Part shown: positions 8,950 through 22,425 of the stretch, in pieces | How positions within the stretch are numbered: position 1 is the stretch's first letter | Layout: each line of letters opens with the position of its first letter | Source: Hetaerina americana | Lineage: Eukaryota; Arthropoda; Insecta; Odonata; Calopterygidae | Direction of reading: 5' to 3' | Assembly: GCA_022747635.1 (NCBI GenBank) | Contig: JAKTNV010000041.1 | Span: 372,001-436,000 of the forward strand | Length of the DNA: 64,000 nucleotides | The notes under the pieces: model-generated | Told to the model about the DNA's origin: nothing | Databases searched by the model: none | What the model saw: only the letters and a program-made list of their open reading frames with translations | Made by a program: the position numbers and the translations under genes

Positions 8950-8960
8950 TTTCAGGATTT
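8950..8960. repeat. Right target-site duplication of the retrotransposon
   Basis: This exact copy of the 11-bp tttcaggattt at 3193-3203 follows the G-run that forms the 5' end of the minus-strand element (8944-8949). It is continued by attctgggtttaattttg, the normal satellite sequence. This fixes the insertion point within the monomer, and the absence of mismatches suggests a recent event. Confidence 0.94.
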
Positions 8961-11900
8961 ATTCTGGGTTTAATTTTGTTTAGTTGATGAAAATGAACAA
9001 CAATACACACCATGGAAACATTTTTGTTTGATTTGTGTTGAGTGAAATTTTCACCTAGAACCCAAAGGGGGGGGTAATGGCACTTTTCATGGAAAAATGT
9101 GAAAAATTAAATTTTCTAAAATTGAAATAAATGCCTTTTATACACCTCAAACATTCACTCTAAAACGGAAAATTGTTTTTTTTCGCAATATTTTTAGAAA
9201 TTTGGGGTCTTTTAGTAACATTTATACTTCCGCTGAAGTATCTTTTATGCTCATTTCTTGTATTTCAGGATTTATTCTGGGTTTTATTTTGTTTATTTGA
9301 TGAAAATGAACAACAATACACACCATGGAAACATGTTTGTTTGATATGTGTCGAGTGAGATTTTCACCTAGAACCCAAAGGGGGGGGGTATTGGCACTTT
9401 TCATGGAAAAATGAGAAAAAATACATTTTCTAAAAATGAAATAAATGCCTTCTATACACCTCAAACATTCACTCTTAAACTGAATATTGTTGTTTTTCGC
9501 AATATTTTTAGAAATTTTGGCTCTTTTAGTAACATTAACAATTGCGCTGAAGCATCTTTTATGCTCATTTCTTTTCTTTCAGGATTTATTCTGGGTTTTA
9601 TTTTGTTTATTTGATGAAAATGAACAACAATACACACCATGGAAACATTTTTGTTTGATTTGTGTCGAGTGAGATTTTCACCTAACACCCAAAGGGACTT
9701 TTCATGGAAAAATGTGAAAAATTAAATCTTCTAAAATTGAAATAAATGCCTTCTATACACCTAAAACATTCACTCTTAAACAGAAAATTGTGGTTTTTCG
9801 CAATATTTTTAGAAATTTGGGCTCTTATAGTAAGAATAACACTTGCGCTTAAGCATCTTTTATGCTCATTTCTTGCCTTTCAGGATTTATTCTGGGTTTA
9901 ATTTTGTTTAGTTGATGAAAATGAACAACAATACACACCATGGAAACATTTTTGTTTGATTTGTGTCGAGTGAGATTTTCACCTAGAACCCAAAGGGGGG
10001 GTATTGGCACTTTTCATGGAAAAATGTGAAAAATTTAATTTTCTAAAATTGAAATAAATGCCTTCTATACACCTCAAACATTCACTCTTAAACAGAAGAT
10101 TGTGGTTTTTCGCAATATTTTTAGAAATTTGGGCTCTTTTAATAACATTTACACTTGTGCTGAAACACCTTTTATGCTCATTCCTTGTCTTTCAGGATTT
10201 ATTCTGGGTTTTATTTTGATTATTTGATGAAAATGAACAACAAAACACACCATGGAAACATTTTTGTTTGATTTGTGTCGAGTGAGATTTTCACCTAGAA
10301 CCCAAAGGGGGGGTATTGGCACTTTTCATGGAAAAATGTGAAAAATTAAATTTTCTAAAAATGAAATAAATGCCTTTTATACACCTCAAACATTCACTCT
10401 AAAACTGAAAATTGTTGTTTTTCGCAATATTTTTAGAAATTTGGGCTCTTTTAGTAACATTAACACTTCCGCTGAAGCATCTTTTATGCTCATTTCTTGC
10501 CTTTCAGGATTTATTCTGGGTTTTATTTCGTTTATTTGATGAAAATGAACAACAATACACATTATGGAAACATGTTTGTTTGATATGTGTCGAGTGAGAT
10601 TTTCACCTAGAACCCAAAGGGGGGGTATTGGCACTTTTCATGGAAAAATGTGAAAAATTAATTTTTCTAAAAATGAAATAAATGCCTTCTATACACCTCA
10701 GACATTCACTCTTAAACTGAAAATTGTTGTTTTTCGCAATATTTTTAGAAATTTGGGCCCTTTAAGTAATATTAACACTTGCGCTGAAGCATCTTTTATG
10801 CTCATTTCTTGTCTTTCAGGATTTATTCTGGGTTTAATTTTGTTTATTTGATGAAAATGAACAACAATACACACCATGGAAACATTTTTGTTTGATTTGT
10901 GTCGAGTGAGATTTTCACCTAGAACCCAAAGGGACTTTTCATGGAAAAATGTGAAAAATTAAATTTTCTAAAATTGAAATAAATGCCTTCTATACACCTA
11001 AAACATTCACTCTTAAACAGAAAATTGTGGTTTTTCGCAATATTTTTAGAACTTTGGGCTCTTTTAGTTAGAATAACACTTGCGCCTAAGCATCTTTTAT
11101 GCTCATTTCTTGCCTTTCAGGATTTATTCTGGGTTTAATTTTGTTTAGTTGATGAAAATGAACAACAATACACACCATGGAAACATTTTTGTTTGATTTG
11201 TGTCGAGTGAAATTTTCACCTAGAACCCAAAGGGGGGGGCAATGGCACTTTTCATGGAAAAATGTGAAAAATTTAATTTTCTAAAATTGAAATAAATGCC
11301 TTCTATACACCTCAAACATTCACTCTTAAACAGAAGATTGTGGTTTTTCGCAATATTTTTAGAAATTTGGGCTCTTTTAGTAACATTTACACTTGCGCTG
11401 AAGCATCTTTTACGCTCATTCCTTGTCTTTCAGGATTTATTCTGGGTTTTATTTTGTTAATTTGATGAAAATGAAAACCAATACACACCATGGAAACATT
11501 TTTGTTTGATTTGTGTCGACTGAGATTTTCACCTAGAACCCAAAGGGGGGGGGGGTATTGGCACTTTTCATGGAAAAATGTGAAAAATTAAATTTTCTAA
11601 AAATGAAATAAATGCCTTTTATACACCTCAAACATTCACTCTAAAACGGAAAATTGTTTTTTTTCGCAATATTTTTAGAAATTTGGGGTCTTTTAGTAAC
11701 ATTTATACTTCCGCTGAAGTAATTTTTATGCTCATTTCTTGTATTTCAGGATTTATTCTGGGTTTTATTTTGTTTATTTGATGAAAATGAACAACAATAC
11801 ACACCATGGAAACATGTTTGTTTGATATGTGACGAGTGAGATTTTCACCTAGAACCCAAAAAGGGGTGTATTGGCACTTTTCATGGAAAAATGAGAAAAA

Positions 11901-12889
11901 ATACATTTTCTAAAAATAAAATAAATGCCTTCTATACACCTCAAACATTCACTCTTAAACTGAAAATTGTTGTTTTTCGCAATATTTTTAGAAATTTTGG
12001 CTCTTTTAGTAACATTAACACTTGCGCTGAAGCATCTTTTATAATCATTTCTTGTATTTCAGTATTTATTCTGGGTTTTATTTTTTTTATTTGATGAAAA
12101 TGAACAACAATACAAACCATGGAAACATTTTTGTTTGATTTGTGTCGAGTGAGATTTTCACCTAGAACCCAAAGGGGGGGGTATTGGCACTTTTCATGGA
12201 AAAATGAGAAAAAATACATTTTCTAAAAATGAAATAAATGCCTTCTACACACCTCAAACATTCACTCTAAATCTGAAAATTTTGTTTTTCGCAATATTTT
12301 TGAAAATTTAGGCTCTTTTAGTAACATTAACACTTGCGCTGAAGCATCTTTTATGCTCATTTCTTGTCTTTCAGGATTTATTCTGGGTTTTATTTTGTTA
12401 ATTTGATGAAAATGAAAACCAATACACACCATGGAAACATTTTTGTTTGAATTGTGTCGAGTGAGATTTTCACCCAGAACCCAAAGGGGGGGTATTGGCA
12501 CTTTTCATGGAAAAATGTAAAAAATTAAATTTTCTAAAAATGAAATAAATGCCTTTTATACACCTCAAACATTCACTCTAAAACGGAAAATTGTTTTTTT
12601 TCGCAAAATTTTTAGAAATTTAGGCTCTTTTAGTAACATTTATACCTCCGCTGAAGTATCTTTTATGCTCATTTCTTGTATTTCAGGATTTATTCTGGGT
12701 TTTATTTTGTTAATTTGATGAAAATGAAAACCAATACACACCATGGAAACATTTTTGTTTGATTTGTGTCGAGTGAGATTTTAACCTAGAACCCAAAGGG
12801 GGGGTATTGGCACTTTTCATGGAAAAATGTAAAAAATTAAATTTTCTAAAAATGAAATAAATGCCTTCTATACACCTCGAACATTCACT

Positions 12890-15800
12890 CTTAAACTGAA
12901 GGTAGTTGTTTTTCCAATATTTTTAGAAATTTGGGCTCTTTTAGTAACATTAACACTTCCGCTGAAGCATCTTTTATGCTCATTTCTTGTATTTCAGTAT
13001 TTATTCTGGGTTTTATTTTGTATATTTGATGAAAATGAACAACAATACACACCATGGAAGCATTTTTGTTTGAACTGTGTCGAGTGAGATTTTCACCTAA
13101 CACCCAAAGGGACTTTTCATGGAAAAATGTGAAAAATTAAATCTTCTAAAATTGAAATAAATGCCTTCTATACACCTAAAACATTCACTCTTAAACAGAA
13201 AATTGTGGTTTTTCGCAATATTTTTAGAAATTTGGGCTCTTATATTAAGAATAACACTTGCGCTTAAGCATCTTTTATGCTCATTTCTTGCCTTTCAGGA
13301 TTTATTCTGGGTTTTATTTTTTTTATTTGATGAAAATGAACAACAATACACACCATGGAAACATTTTTGTTTGATTTGTGTCGAGTGAGATTTTCACCTA
13401 GAACCCAAAGGGGGGGGTATTGGCACTTTTCATGGAAAAATGTGAAAAATTAATTTTTCTAAAAATGAAATAAATGCCTTCTACACACCTAAAACATTCA
13501 CTCTAAATCTGAAAATTTTGTTTTTCGCAATATTTTTGAAAATTTGGGCTCTTTTAGTAACATTAACACTTGCGCTGAAGCATCTTTTATGCTCATTTCT
13601 TGTCTTTCAGGATTTATTCTGGGTTTTATTTTGTTAATTTGTGAAAATGAAAACCAATACACACCATGGAAACATTTTTTTTTTGATATGTGTCGAGTGA
13701 GATTTTAACCTAGAACCCAAAGGGGGGGGTATTGGCACTTTTCATGGAAAAATGTGAAAAAATACATTTTCTAAAAATGAAATAAATGCCTTCAATACAC
13801 CTCAAACATTCACTCTAAATCTGAAAATTTTGTTTTTCGCAATATTTTTGAAAATTTGGGCTCTTCTAGTAACATTAACACTTGCGCTGAAGCATCTTTT
13901 ATGCTCTTTTCTTTTCTTTCAGGATTTATTCAGGGTTTTATTTTGTTTATTTGATGAACATGAACAACAATACACACCATGGAAACATTTTTGTTTGATT
14001 TGTGTCGAGTGAGATTTTCACCTAACTCCCAAAGGGACTTTACATGGAAAAATGTGAAAAATAAATCTTCTAAAATTGAAATAAATGCATCCTTTACACC
14101 TAAAACATTCACTCTTAAACAGAAAATTGTGGTTTTTCGCAATATTTTTAGAAATTTGGGCTCTCATAGTAAAAATAACACTTGCGCTTAAGCATCTTTT
14201 ATGCTCATTTCTTGCCTTTCAGGATTTATTCTGGGTTTAATTTTGTTTAGTTGATGAAAATGAACAACAATACACACCATGGAAACATTTTTGTTTGATT
14301 TGTGTCGAATGAGATTTTCACCTAGAACCCAAAGGGGGGGGTATTGGCACTTTTCATGGAAAAATGAGAAAAAATACATTTTCTAAAAATGAAATAAATG
14401 CCTTCTACACACCTCAAACATTCACTCTAAATCTGAAAATTTTGTTTTTCGCAATATTTTTGAAAATTTGGGCTCTTTTAGTAACATTAACACTAGCGCT
14501 GAAGCATCTTTTATGCTCATTTCTTGTCTTTCAGGATTTATTCTGGGTTTTATTTTGTTAATTTGATGAAAATGAAAACCAATACACACCATGGAAACAT
14601 TTTTGTTTGATTTGTGTCGAGTGAGATTTTAACCTAGAACCCAAAGGGGGGGGTATTGGCACTTTTCATGGAAAAATGTGAAAAATTAAATTTTCTAAAA
14701 TTGAAATAAATGCCTTCAATACACCTCAAACATTCACTCTAAATCTGAAAATTGTTGTTTTTCGCAATATTTTTAGAAATTTGCGCTCTTTTAGTAACAT
14801 TAACACTTGCGCTGAAGCATCTTTAATGCTGATTTCTTGTCTTTCAGGATTTATTCTGGGTTTTATTTTGTTAATTTGATGAAAATGAAAACCAATACAC
14901 ACCATGGAAACATTTTTGTTTGATTTGTGTCGAGTGAGATTTTCACCTAGAACCCAAAGGGGGGGTATTGGCACTTTTCATGGATAAATGTGAAAAATTA
15001 AATTTTCTAAAAATGAAATAAATGCCTTCTATACACCTCGAACATTCACTCTTAAACTGAAGGTAGTTGTTTTTCCAATATTTTTAGAAATTTGGGCTCT
15101 TTTAGTAACATTAACACTTCCGCTGAAGCATCTTTTATGCTCATTTCTTGTATTTCAGTATTTATTCTGGGTTTTATTTTGTATATTTGATGAAAATGAA
15201 CAACAATACACACCATGGAAGCATTTTTGTTTGATATGTGTCGAGTGAAATTTTCACCTAGAACCCAAAGGGGGGGGTCATGGCACTTTTCATGGAAAAA
15301 TGTGAAAAATTTAATTTTCTAAAATTGAAATAAATGCCTTCTATACACCTCAAACATTCACTCTTAAACAGAAGATTGTGGTTTTTCGCAATATTTTTAG
15401 ATATTTGGGCTCTTTTAGTAACATTTACACTTGCGCTGAAGCATCTTTTATGCTCATTCCTTGTATTTCAGGATTTATTCTGGGTTTTATTTTGTTTATT
15501 TGATGAAAATGAACAACAATACACACCATGGAAACATTTTTGTTTGATTTGTGTGGAGTGAGATTTTCACCTAGAACCCAAAGGGGGGGGTATCGGCACT
15601 TTTCATGGAAAAATGAGAAAAAATACATTTTCTAAAAATGAAATAAATGCCTTCTACACACCTCAAACATTCACTCTAAATCTGAAAATTTTGTTTTTCG
15701 CAATATTTTTGAAAATTTGGGCTCTTTTAGTAACATTAACACTTGCGCTGAAGCATCTTTTATGCTCATTTCTTGTATTTCAGGATTTATTCTGGGTTTT

Positions 15801-16690
15801 ATTTTGTTAATTTGATGAAAATGAAAACCAATACACACCATGGAAACATTTTTGTTTGATTTGTGTCGAGTGAGATTTTAACCTAGAACCCAAAGGGGGG
15901 GGTATTGGCACTTTTCATGGAAAAATGTGAAAAATTAAATTTTCTAAAATTGAAATAAATGCCTTCAATACACCTCAAACATTCACTCTAAATCTGAAAA
16001 TTGTTGTTTTTCGCAATATTTTTAGAAATTTGCGCTCTTTTAGTAACATTAACACTTGCGCTGAAGCATCTTTTATGCTGATTTCTTGTCTTTCAGGATT
16101 TATTCTGGGTTTTATTTTTTTATTTGATGAAAATGAACAACAATACACACCATGGAAACATTTTTGTTTGATTTGTGTCGAGTGAGATTTTCACCTAGAA
16201 CCCAAAGGGGGGGTATTGGCACTTTTCATGGATAAATGTGAAAAATTAAATTTTCTAAAAATGAAATAAATGCCTTCTATACACCTCGAACATTCACTCT
16301 TAAACTGAAGGTAGTTGTTTTTCCAATATTTTTAGAAATTTGGGCTCTTTTAGTAACATTAACACTTCCGCTGAAGCATCTTTTATGCTCATTTCTTGTA
16401 TTTCAGTATTTATTCTGGGTTTTATTTTGTATATTTGATGAAAATGAACAACAATACACACCATGGAAGCATTTTTGTTTGAACTGTGTCGAGTGAGATT
16501 TTCACCTAACACCCAAAGGGACTTTTCATGGAAAAATATGAAAAATTAAATTTTCTAAAAATGAAATAAATGCCTTTTATACACCTCAAACATTCACTCT
16601 AAAACGGAAAATTGTTTTTTTTCGCAATATTTTTAGAAATTTAGGCTCTTTTAGTAACATTTATACCTCCGCTGAAGTATCTTTATGCTC
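12890..16690 (+). repeat. Monomer variant recurring at 7- and 4-monomer spacing
   Basis: An unusual monomer with ggtagttgtttttccaatat in place of the usual aattgttgtttttcgcaat occurs at 12901, 15062 and 16310. It is accompanied by the variant acacctcgaacattc. The spacings of 2,161 and 1,248 bp correspond to about 7 and 4 monomers. Flanking monomers also match between the last two copies: the monomer that follows a gaaaaaatacattttc variant near 14370 reappears near 15618, 1,249 bp on. A four-monomer tandem duplication is the simplest reading. Exact junctions cannot be fixed by eye. Confidence 0.7.
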
Positions 16691-18150
16691 ATTTCTTGTA
16701 TTTCAGGATTTATTCTGGGTTTTATTTTGTTTATTTGATGAAAATGAACAACAATACACACCATGGAAACATGTTTGTTTGATATGTGTCGAGTGAGATT
16801 TTCACCTAGAACCCAAAGGGGGGGTATTGGCACTTTTCATGGAAAAATGAGAAAAAATACATTTTCTAAAAATGAAATAAATGCCTTCTATACACCTCAG
16901 ACATTCACTCTAAATCTGAAAATTTTGTTTTTCGCAATATTTTTGAAAATTTGGGCTCTTTTAGTAACATTAACACTTGCGCTGAAGCATCTTTTATGCT
17001 CATTTCTTGTATTTCAGGATTTATTCTGGGTTTTATTTTGTTTATTTGATGAAAATGAACAACAATACACACCATGGAAACATGTTTGTTTGATATGTGT
17101 CGAGTGAGATTTTCACCTAGAACCCAAAGGGGGGGTATTGGCACTTTTCATGGAAAAATGAGAAAAAATACATTTTCTAAAAATGAAATAAATGCCTTCT
17201 ATACACCTCAAACATTCACTCTTAAACTGAAAATTGTTTTTTTTCGCAATATTTTTAGAAATTTAGGCTCTTTTAGTAACATTTAAACCTCCGCTGAAGT
17301 ATCTTTATGCTCATTTCTTGTATTTCAGGATTTATTCTGGGTTTTATTTTGTTTATTTGATGAAAATGAACAACAATACACACCATGGAAACATGTTTGT
17401 TTGATATGTGTCGAGTGAGATTTTCACCTAGAACCCAAAGGGGGGGTATTGGCACTTTTCATGGAAAAATGAGAAAAAATACATTTTCTAAAAATGAAAT
17501 AAATGCCTTCTACACACCTCAAACATTCACTCTAAATCTGAAAATTTTGTTTTTCGCAATATTTTTGAAAATTTGGGCTCTTTTAGTAACATTAACACTT
17601 GCGCTGAAGCATCTTTTATGCTCATTTCTTGTCTTTCAGGATTTATTCTGGGTTTTATTTTGTTAATTTGATGAAAATGAAAACCAATACACACCATGGA
17701 AACATTTTTGTTTGATTTGTGACGAGTAAAATTTTCACCCAGAACCCAAAGGGGGGGTATTGGCACTTTTCATGGAAAAATGTGAAAAATTAAATTTTCT
17801 AAAAATGAAATAAATGCCTTTTATACACCTCAAACATTCACTCTAAAACGGAAAATTGTTTTTTTTCGCAATATTTTTAGAAATTTAGGCTCTTTTAGTA
17901 ACATTTATACCTCCGCTGAAGTATCTTTATGCTCATTTCTTGTATTTCAGGATTTATTCTGGGTTTTATTTTGTTTATTTGATGAAAATGAACAACAATA
18001 CACACCATGGAAACATGTTTGTTTGATATGTGTCGAGTGAGATTTTCACCTAGAACCCAAAGGGGGGGTATTGGCACTTTTCATGGAAAAATGAGAAAAA
18101 ATACATTTTCTAAAAATGAAATAAATGCCTTCTATACACCTCAAACATTC
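16540..18150 (+). repeat. Dimeric higher-order repeat (622-bp unit)
   Basis: Two monomer types alternate. Type 1 carries acatttatacctccgctgaagtatctttatgc (or a close variant) and recurs at 622-bp spacing: equivalent points are 16651, 17273 and 17895. Type 2 carries ctgaaaattttgtttttcgc and recurs at 16905 and 17527, again 622 bp. Thus two to two-and-a-half copies of a dimer lie in tandem before the pattern changes near 18150. Boundaries are approximate. Confidence 0.78.
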
Positions 18151-19640
18151 ACTCTTAAACTGAAAATTGTTGTTTTTCGCAATATTTTTAGAAATTTTGG
18201 CTCTTTTAGTAACATTAACACTTGCGCTGAAACATCTTATATAATCATTTCTTGTATTTCAGTATTTATTCTGGGTTTTATTTTTTTATTTGATGAAAAT
18301 GAAAACCAATACACACCATGGAAACATTTTTGTTTGATTTGTGTCGAGTGAGATTTTCACCTAGAACCCAAAGGGGGGGGTATTGGCACTTTTCATGGAT
18401 AAATGTGAAAAATTAAATTTTCTAAAAATGAAATAAATGCCTTCTACACACCTCAAACATTCACTCTAAATCTGAAAATTTTGTTTTTCGCAATATTTTT
18501 GAAAATTTGGGCTCTTTTAGTAACATTAACACTTGCGCTGAAGCATCTTTTATGCTCATTTCTTGTATTTCAGGATTTATTCTGGGTTTTATTTTGTTAA
18601 TTTGATGAAAATGAAAACCAATACACACCATGGAAACATTTTTGTTTGATTTGTGTCGAGTGAGATTTTCACCTAGAACCCAAAGGGGGGGGTATTGGCA
18701 CTTTTCATGAAAAATGTGAAAAATTAATTTTTCTAAAAATGAAATAAATGCCTTCTATACACCTCAGACATTCACTCTTAAACTGAAAATTGTTGTTTTT
18801 CGCAATATTTTTAGAAATTTGGGCCCTTTAAGTAATATTAACACTTGCGCTGAAGCATCTTTTATGCTCATTTCTTGTCTTTCAGGATTTATTCTGGGTT
18901 TAATTTTGTTTATTTGATGAAAATGAACAACAATACACACCATGGAAACATTTTTGTTTGATATGTGTCGAGTGAGATTTTCACCTAGAACCCAAAGGGG
19001 GGGTATCGGCACTTTTCATGGAAAAATGTGTAAAAAAACATTTTCTAAGAATGAAATAAATGCCTTCTATACACCTCAAACATTCACTCTAAATCTGAAA
19101 ATTTTGTTTTTCGCAATATTTTTGAAAATTTGGGCTCTTTTAGTAACATTAACACTTGCGCTGAAGCATCTTTTATGCTCATTTCTTGTCTTTCAGGATT
19201 TATTCTGGGTTTTATTTTGTTAATTTGATGAAAATGAAAACCAATACACACCATGGAAACATTTTTGTTTGATTTGTGACGAGTAAAATTTTCACCCAGA
19301 ACCCAGAGGGGGGGTATTGGCACTTTTCATGGAAAAATGTGAAAAATTAAATTTTCTAAAAATGAAATAAATGCCTTTTATACACCTCAAACATTCACTC
19401 TAAAACGGAAAATTGTTTTTTTTCGCAATATTTTTAGAAATTTAGGCTCTTTTAGTAACATTTATACCTCCGCTGAAGTATCTTTATGCTCATTTCTTGT
19501 ATTTCAGGATTTATTCTGGGTTTTATTTTGTTTATTTGATGAAAATGAACAACAATACACACCATGGAAACATTTTTGTTTGATTTGTGTCGAGTGAGAT
19601 TTTCACCTAGAACCCAAAGGGGGGGGGTAATGGCACTTTT
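17460..19640 (+). repeat. Five-monomer duplication (1,557-bp offset)
   Basis: The private variant gacgagtaaaattttcaccc, rare among the usual gtcgagtgagattttcacct, occurs at 17721 and 19278, exactly 1,557 bp apart. The monomers on both sides also match at this offset (equivalent points 17527/19084 and 17895/19452). This is about five monomers. The offset overlaps the dimeric block, so duplication events are nested. Confidence 0.75.
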
Positions 19641-22425
19641 CATGGAAAAATGTGAAAAATAACATTTTCTAAAAATGAAATAAATGCCTTCTATACACCT
19701 CAAACATTCACTCTAAAACAGAAAGAAGATTGTTGTTTTTCGCAATATTTTTAGAAATTTTGGCTCTTTTAGTAACATTAACACTTGCGCTGAAGCATCT
19801 TTTATAATCATTTCTTGTCTTTCAGGATTTATTCTGGGTTTAATTTTGTTTATTTGATGAAAATGAACAACAATACACACCATGGAAACATTTTTGTTTG
19901 ATTTGTGTCGAGTGAGATTTTCACCTAGAACACAAAGGGAATTTTCATGGAAAAATGTGAAAAATTAAATTTTCTAAAATTGAAATAAATGCCTTCTATA
20001 CACCTAAAACATTCACTCTTAAACAGAAAATTGTGGTTTTTCGCAATATTTTTAGAACTTTGGGCTCTTTTAGTAAGAATAACACTTGCGCCTAAGCATC
20101 TTTTATGCTCATTTCTTGCCTTTCAGGATTTATTCTGGGTTTAATTTTGTTTAGTTGATGAAAATGAACAACAATACACACCATGGAAACATTTTTGTTT
20201 GATTTGTGTTGAGTGAAATTTTCACCTAGAACCCAAAGGGGGGGGTAATGGCACTTTTCATGGAAAAATGTGAAAAATTTAATTTTCTAAAATTGAAATA
20301 AATGCCTTCTATACACCTCAAACATTCACTCTTAAACAGAAGATTGTGGTTTTTCGCAATATTTTTAGAAATTTGGGCTCTTTTAGTAACATTTACACTT
20401 ACGCTGAAGCATCTTTTATGCTCATTCCTTGTCTTTCAGGATTTATTCTGGGTTTTATTTTGTTAATTTGATGAAAATGAAAACCAATACACACCATGGA
20501 AACATTTTTGTTTGATATGTGTCGAGTGAGATTTTCACCTAGAACCCAAAGGGGGGGTATTGGCACTTTTCATGGAAAAATGTGAAAAATTATATTTTCT
20601 AAAAATGAAATAAATGCCTTTTATACACCTCAAACATTCACTCTTAAACTGAATATTGTTGTTTTTCGCAATATTTTTAGAAATTTTGGCTCTTTTAGTA
20701 ACATTAACACTTGCGCTGAAGCATCTTTTATAATCATTTCTTGTATTTCAGTATTTATTCTGGGTTTTATTTTTTTTATTTGATGAAAATGAACAAGAAT
20801 ACACACCATGGAAACATTTTTGTTTGATTTGTGTCGAGTGAGAGTTTCACCTTGAACCCAAATTGGCATATTGGGGTATTGGCATTTTTCATGGTAAATG
20901 TAAAAAATGAAATTTTCTAAAAATGAAATAAATGCCTTATAAACACTTCAAACATTCACTCTTAAACTGGAGATTGTTGTTTTTCGCAATATTTTTAGAA
21001 ATTTGGGCTCTTTTAGTAACATTAACAACCCCGCTGAAGCATCTTTTATGCTCATTTCTTGTCTTTCAGGATTTTTTCTGGGTTTTATTTTGTTTATTTG
21101 ATGAAAATGAACAAAAATACACACCATGGAAACATTTTTGTTTGATTTGTGTCGAGTAATATTTTCACCTAACACCCAAAGGGACTTTTCATGGAAAAAT
21201 GTGAAAAATTAAATCTTCTAAAATTGAAATAAATGCCTTCTATACACCTAAAACATTCACTCTTAAACAGAAAATTGTGGTTTTTCGCAATATTTTTAGA
21301 AATTTGGGCCCTTTAAGTAATATTAACACTTGCGCTGAAGCATCTTTTTTGCTCATTGCTTGTATTTCATTATTTGTTCTGTGTTTTATTTTGTTTATTT
21401 GATGAAAATGAACAACAATACACACCATGGAAACATTTTTTTTTTATATGTGTCGAGTGAGATTTTAACCTAGAACCCAAGGGGGGGGTATTGGCACTTT
21501 TCATGGAAAAATGTGAAAAATTAAATTTTCTAAAAATGAAATAAATGCCTTTTATACACCTCAAACATTCACTCTAAAACTAAAAACTGTTGTTTTTCGC
21601 AATATTTTTAGAAATTTGGGCTCTTTTAGTAACATTAACACTTCCGCTGAAGCATCTTTTATGCTCATTTCTTGCCTTTCAGGATTTATTCTGGGTTTTA
21701 TTTCGTTTATTTGATGAAAATGAACAACAATACACATTATGGAAACATGTTTGTTTGATATGTGTCGAGTGAGATTTTCACCTAGAACCCAAAGGGGGGG
21801 TATTGGCACTTTTCATGGAAAAATGTGAAAAATTAAATTTTCTAAAAATGAAATAAATGCCTTTTATACACCTCAGACATTCACTCTTAAACTGAAAATT
21901 GTTGTTTTTCGCAATATTTTTAGAAATTTGGGCCCTTTAAGTAATATTAACACTTGCGCTGAAGCATCTTTTATGCTCATTTCTTGTCTTTCAGGATTTA
22001 TTCTGGGTTTAATTTTGTTTATTTGATGAAAATGAACAACAATACACACCATGGAAACATTTTTGTTTGCTTTGTGTCGAGTGAGATTTTCACCTAGAAC
22101 CCAAAGGGACTTTTCATGGAAAAATGTGAAAAATTAAATTTTCTAAAATTGAAATAAATGCCTTCTATACACCTAAAACATTCACTCTTAAACAGAAAAT
22201 TGTGGTTTTTCGCAATATTTTTAGAACTTTGGGCTCTTTTAGTAAGAATAACACTTGCGCCTAAGCATCTTTTATGCTCATTTCTTGCCTTCCAGGATTT
22301 ATTCTGGGTTTAATTTTGTTTAGTTGATGAAAATGAACTAGTACACACCATGGAAACATTTTTGTTTGATTTGTGTTGAGTGAAATTTTCACCTAGAACC
22401 CAAAGGGGGGGGTAATGGCACTTTT

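Noticed and set aside
8474..8983. 169-codon plus-strand frame in the retrotransposon leader
   Set aside because: It crosses the element border and TSD into satellite, is proline/glycine/arginine-rich from GC composition and has no recognisable motif.
16763..18351. 93-114-codon ATG-started frames (METCLFDMCRVRF...) in satellite monomers
   Set aside because: They recur with the monomer period, depend on the G-run length for frame and end where monomers differ; no sign of gene structure.
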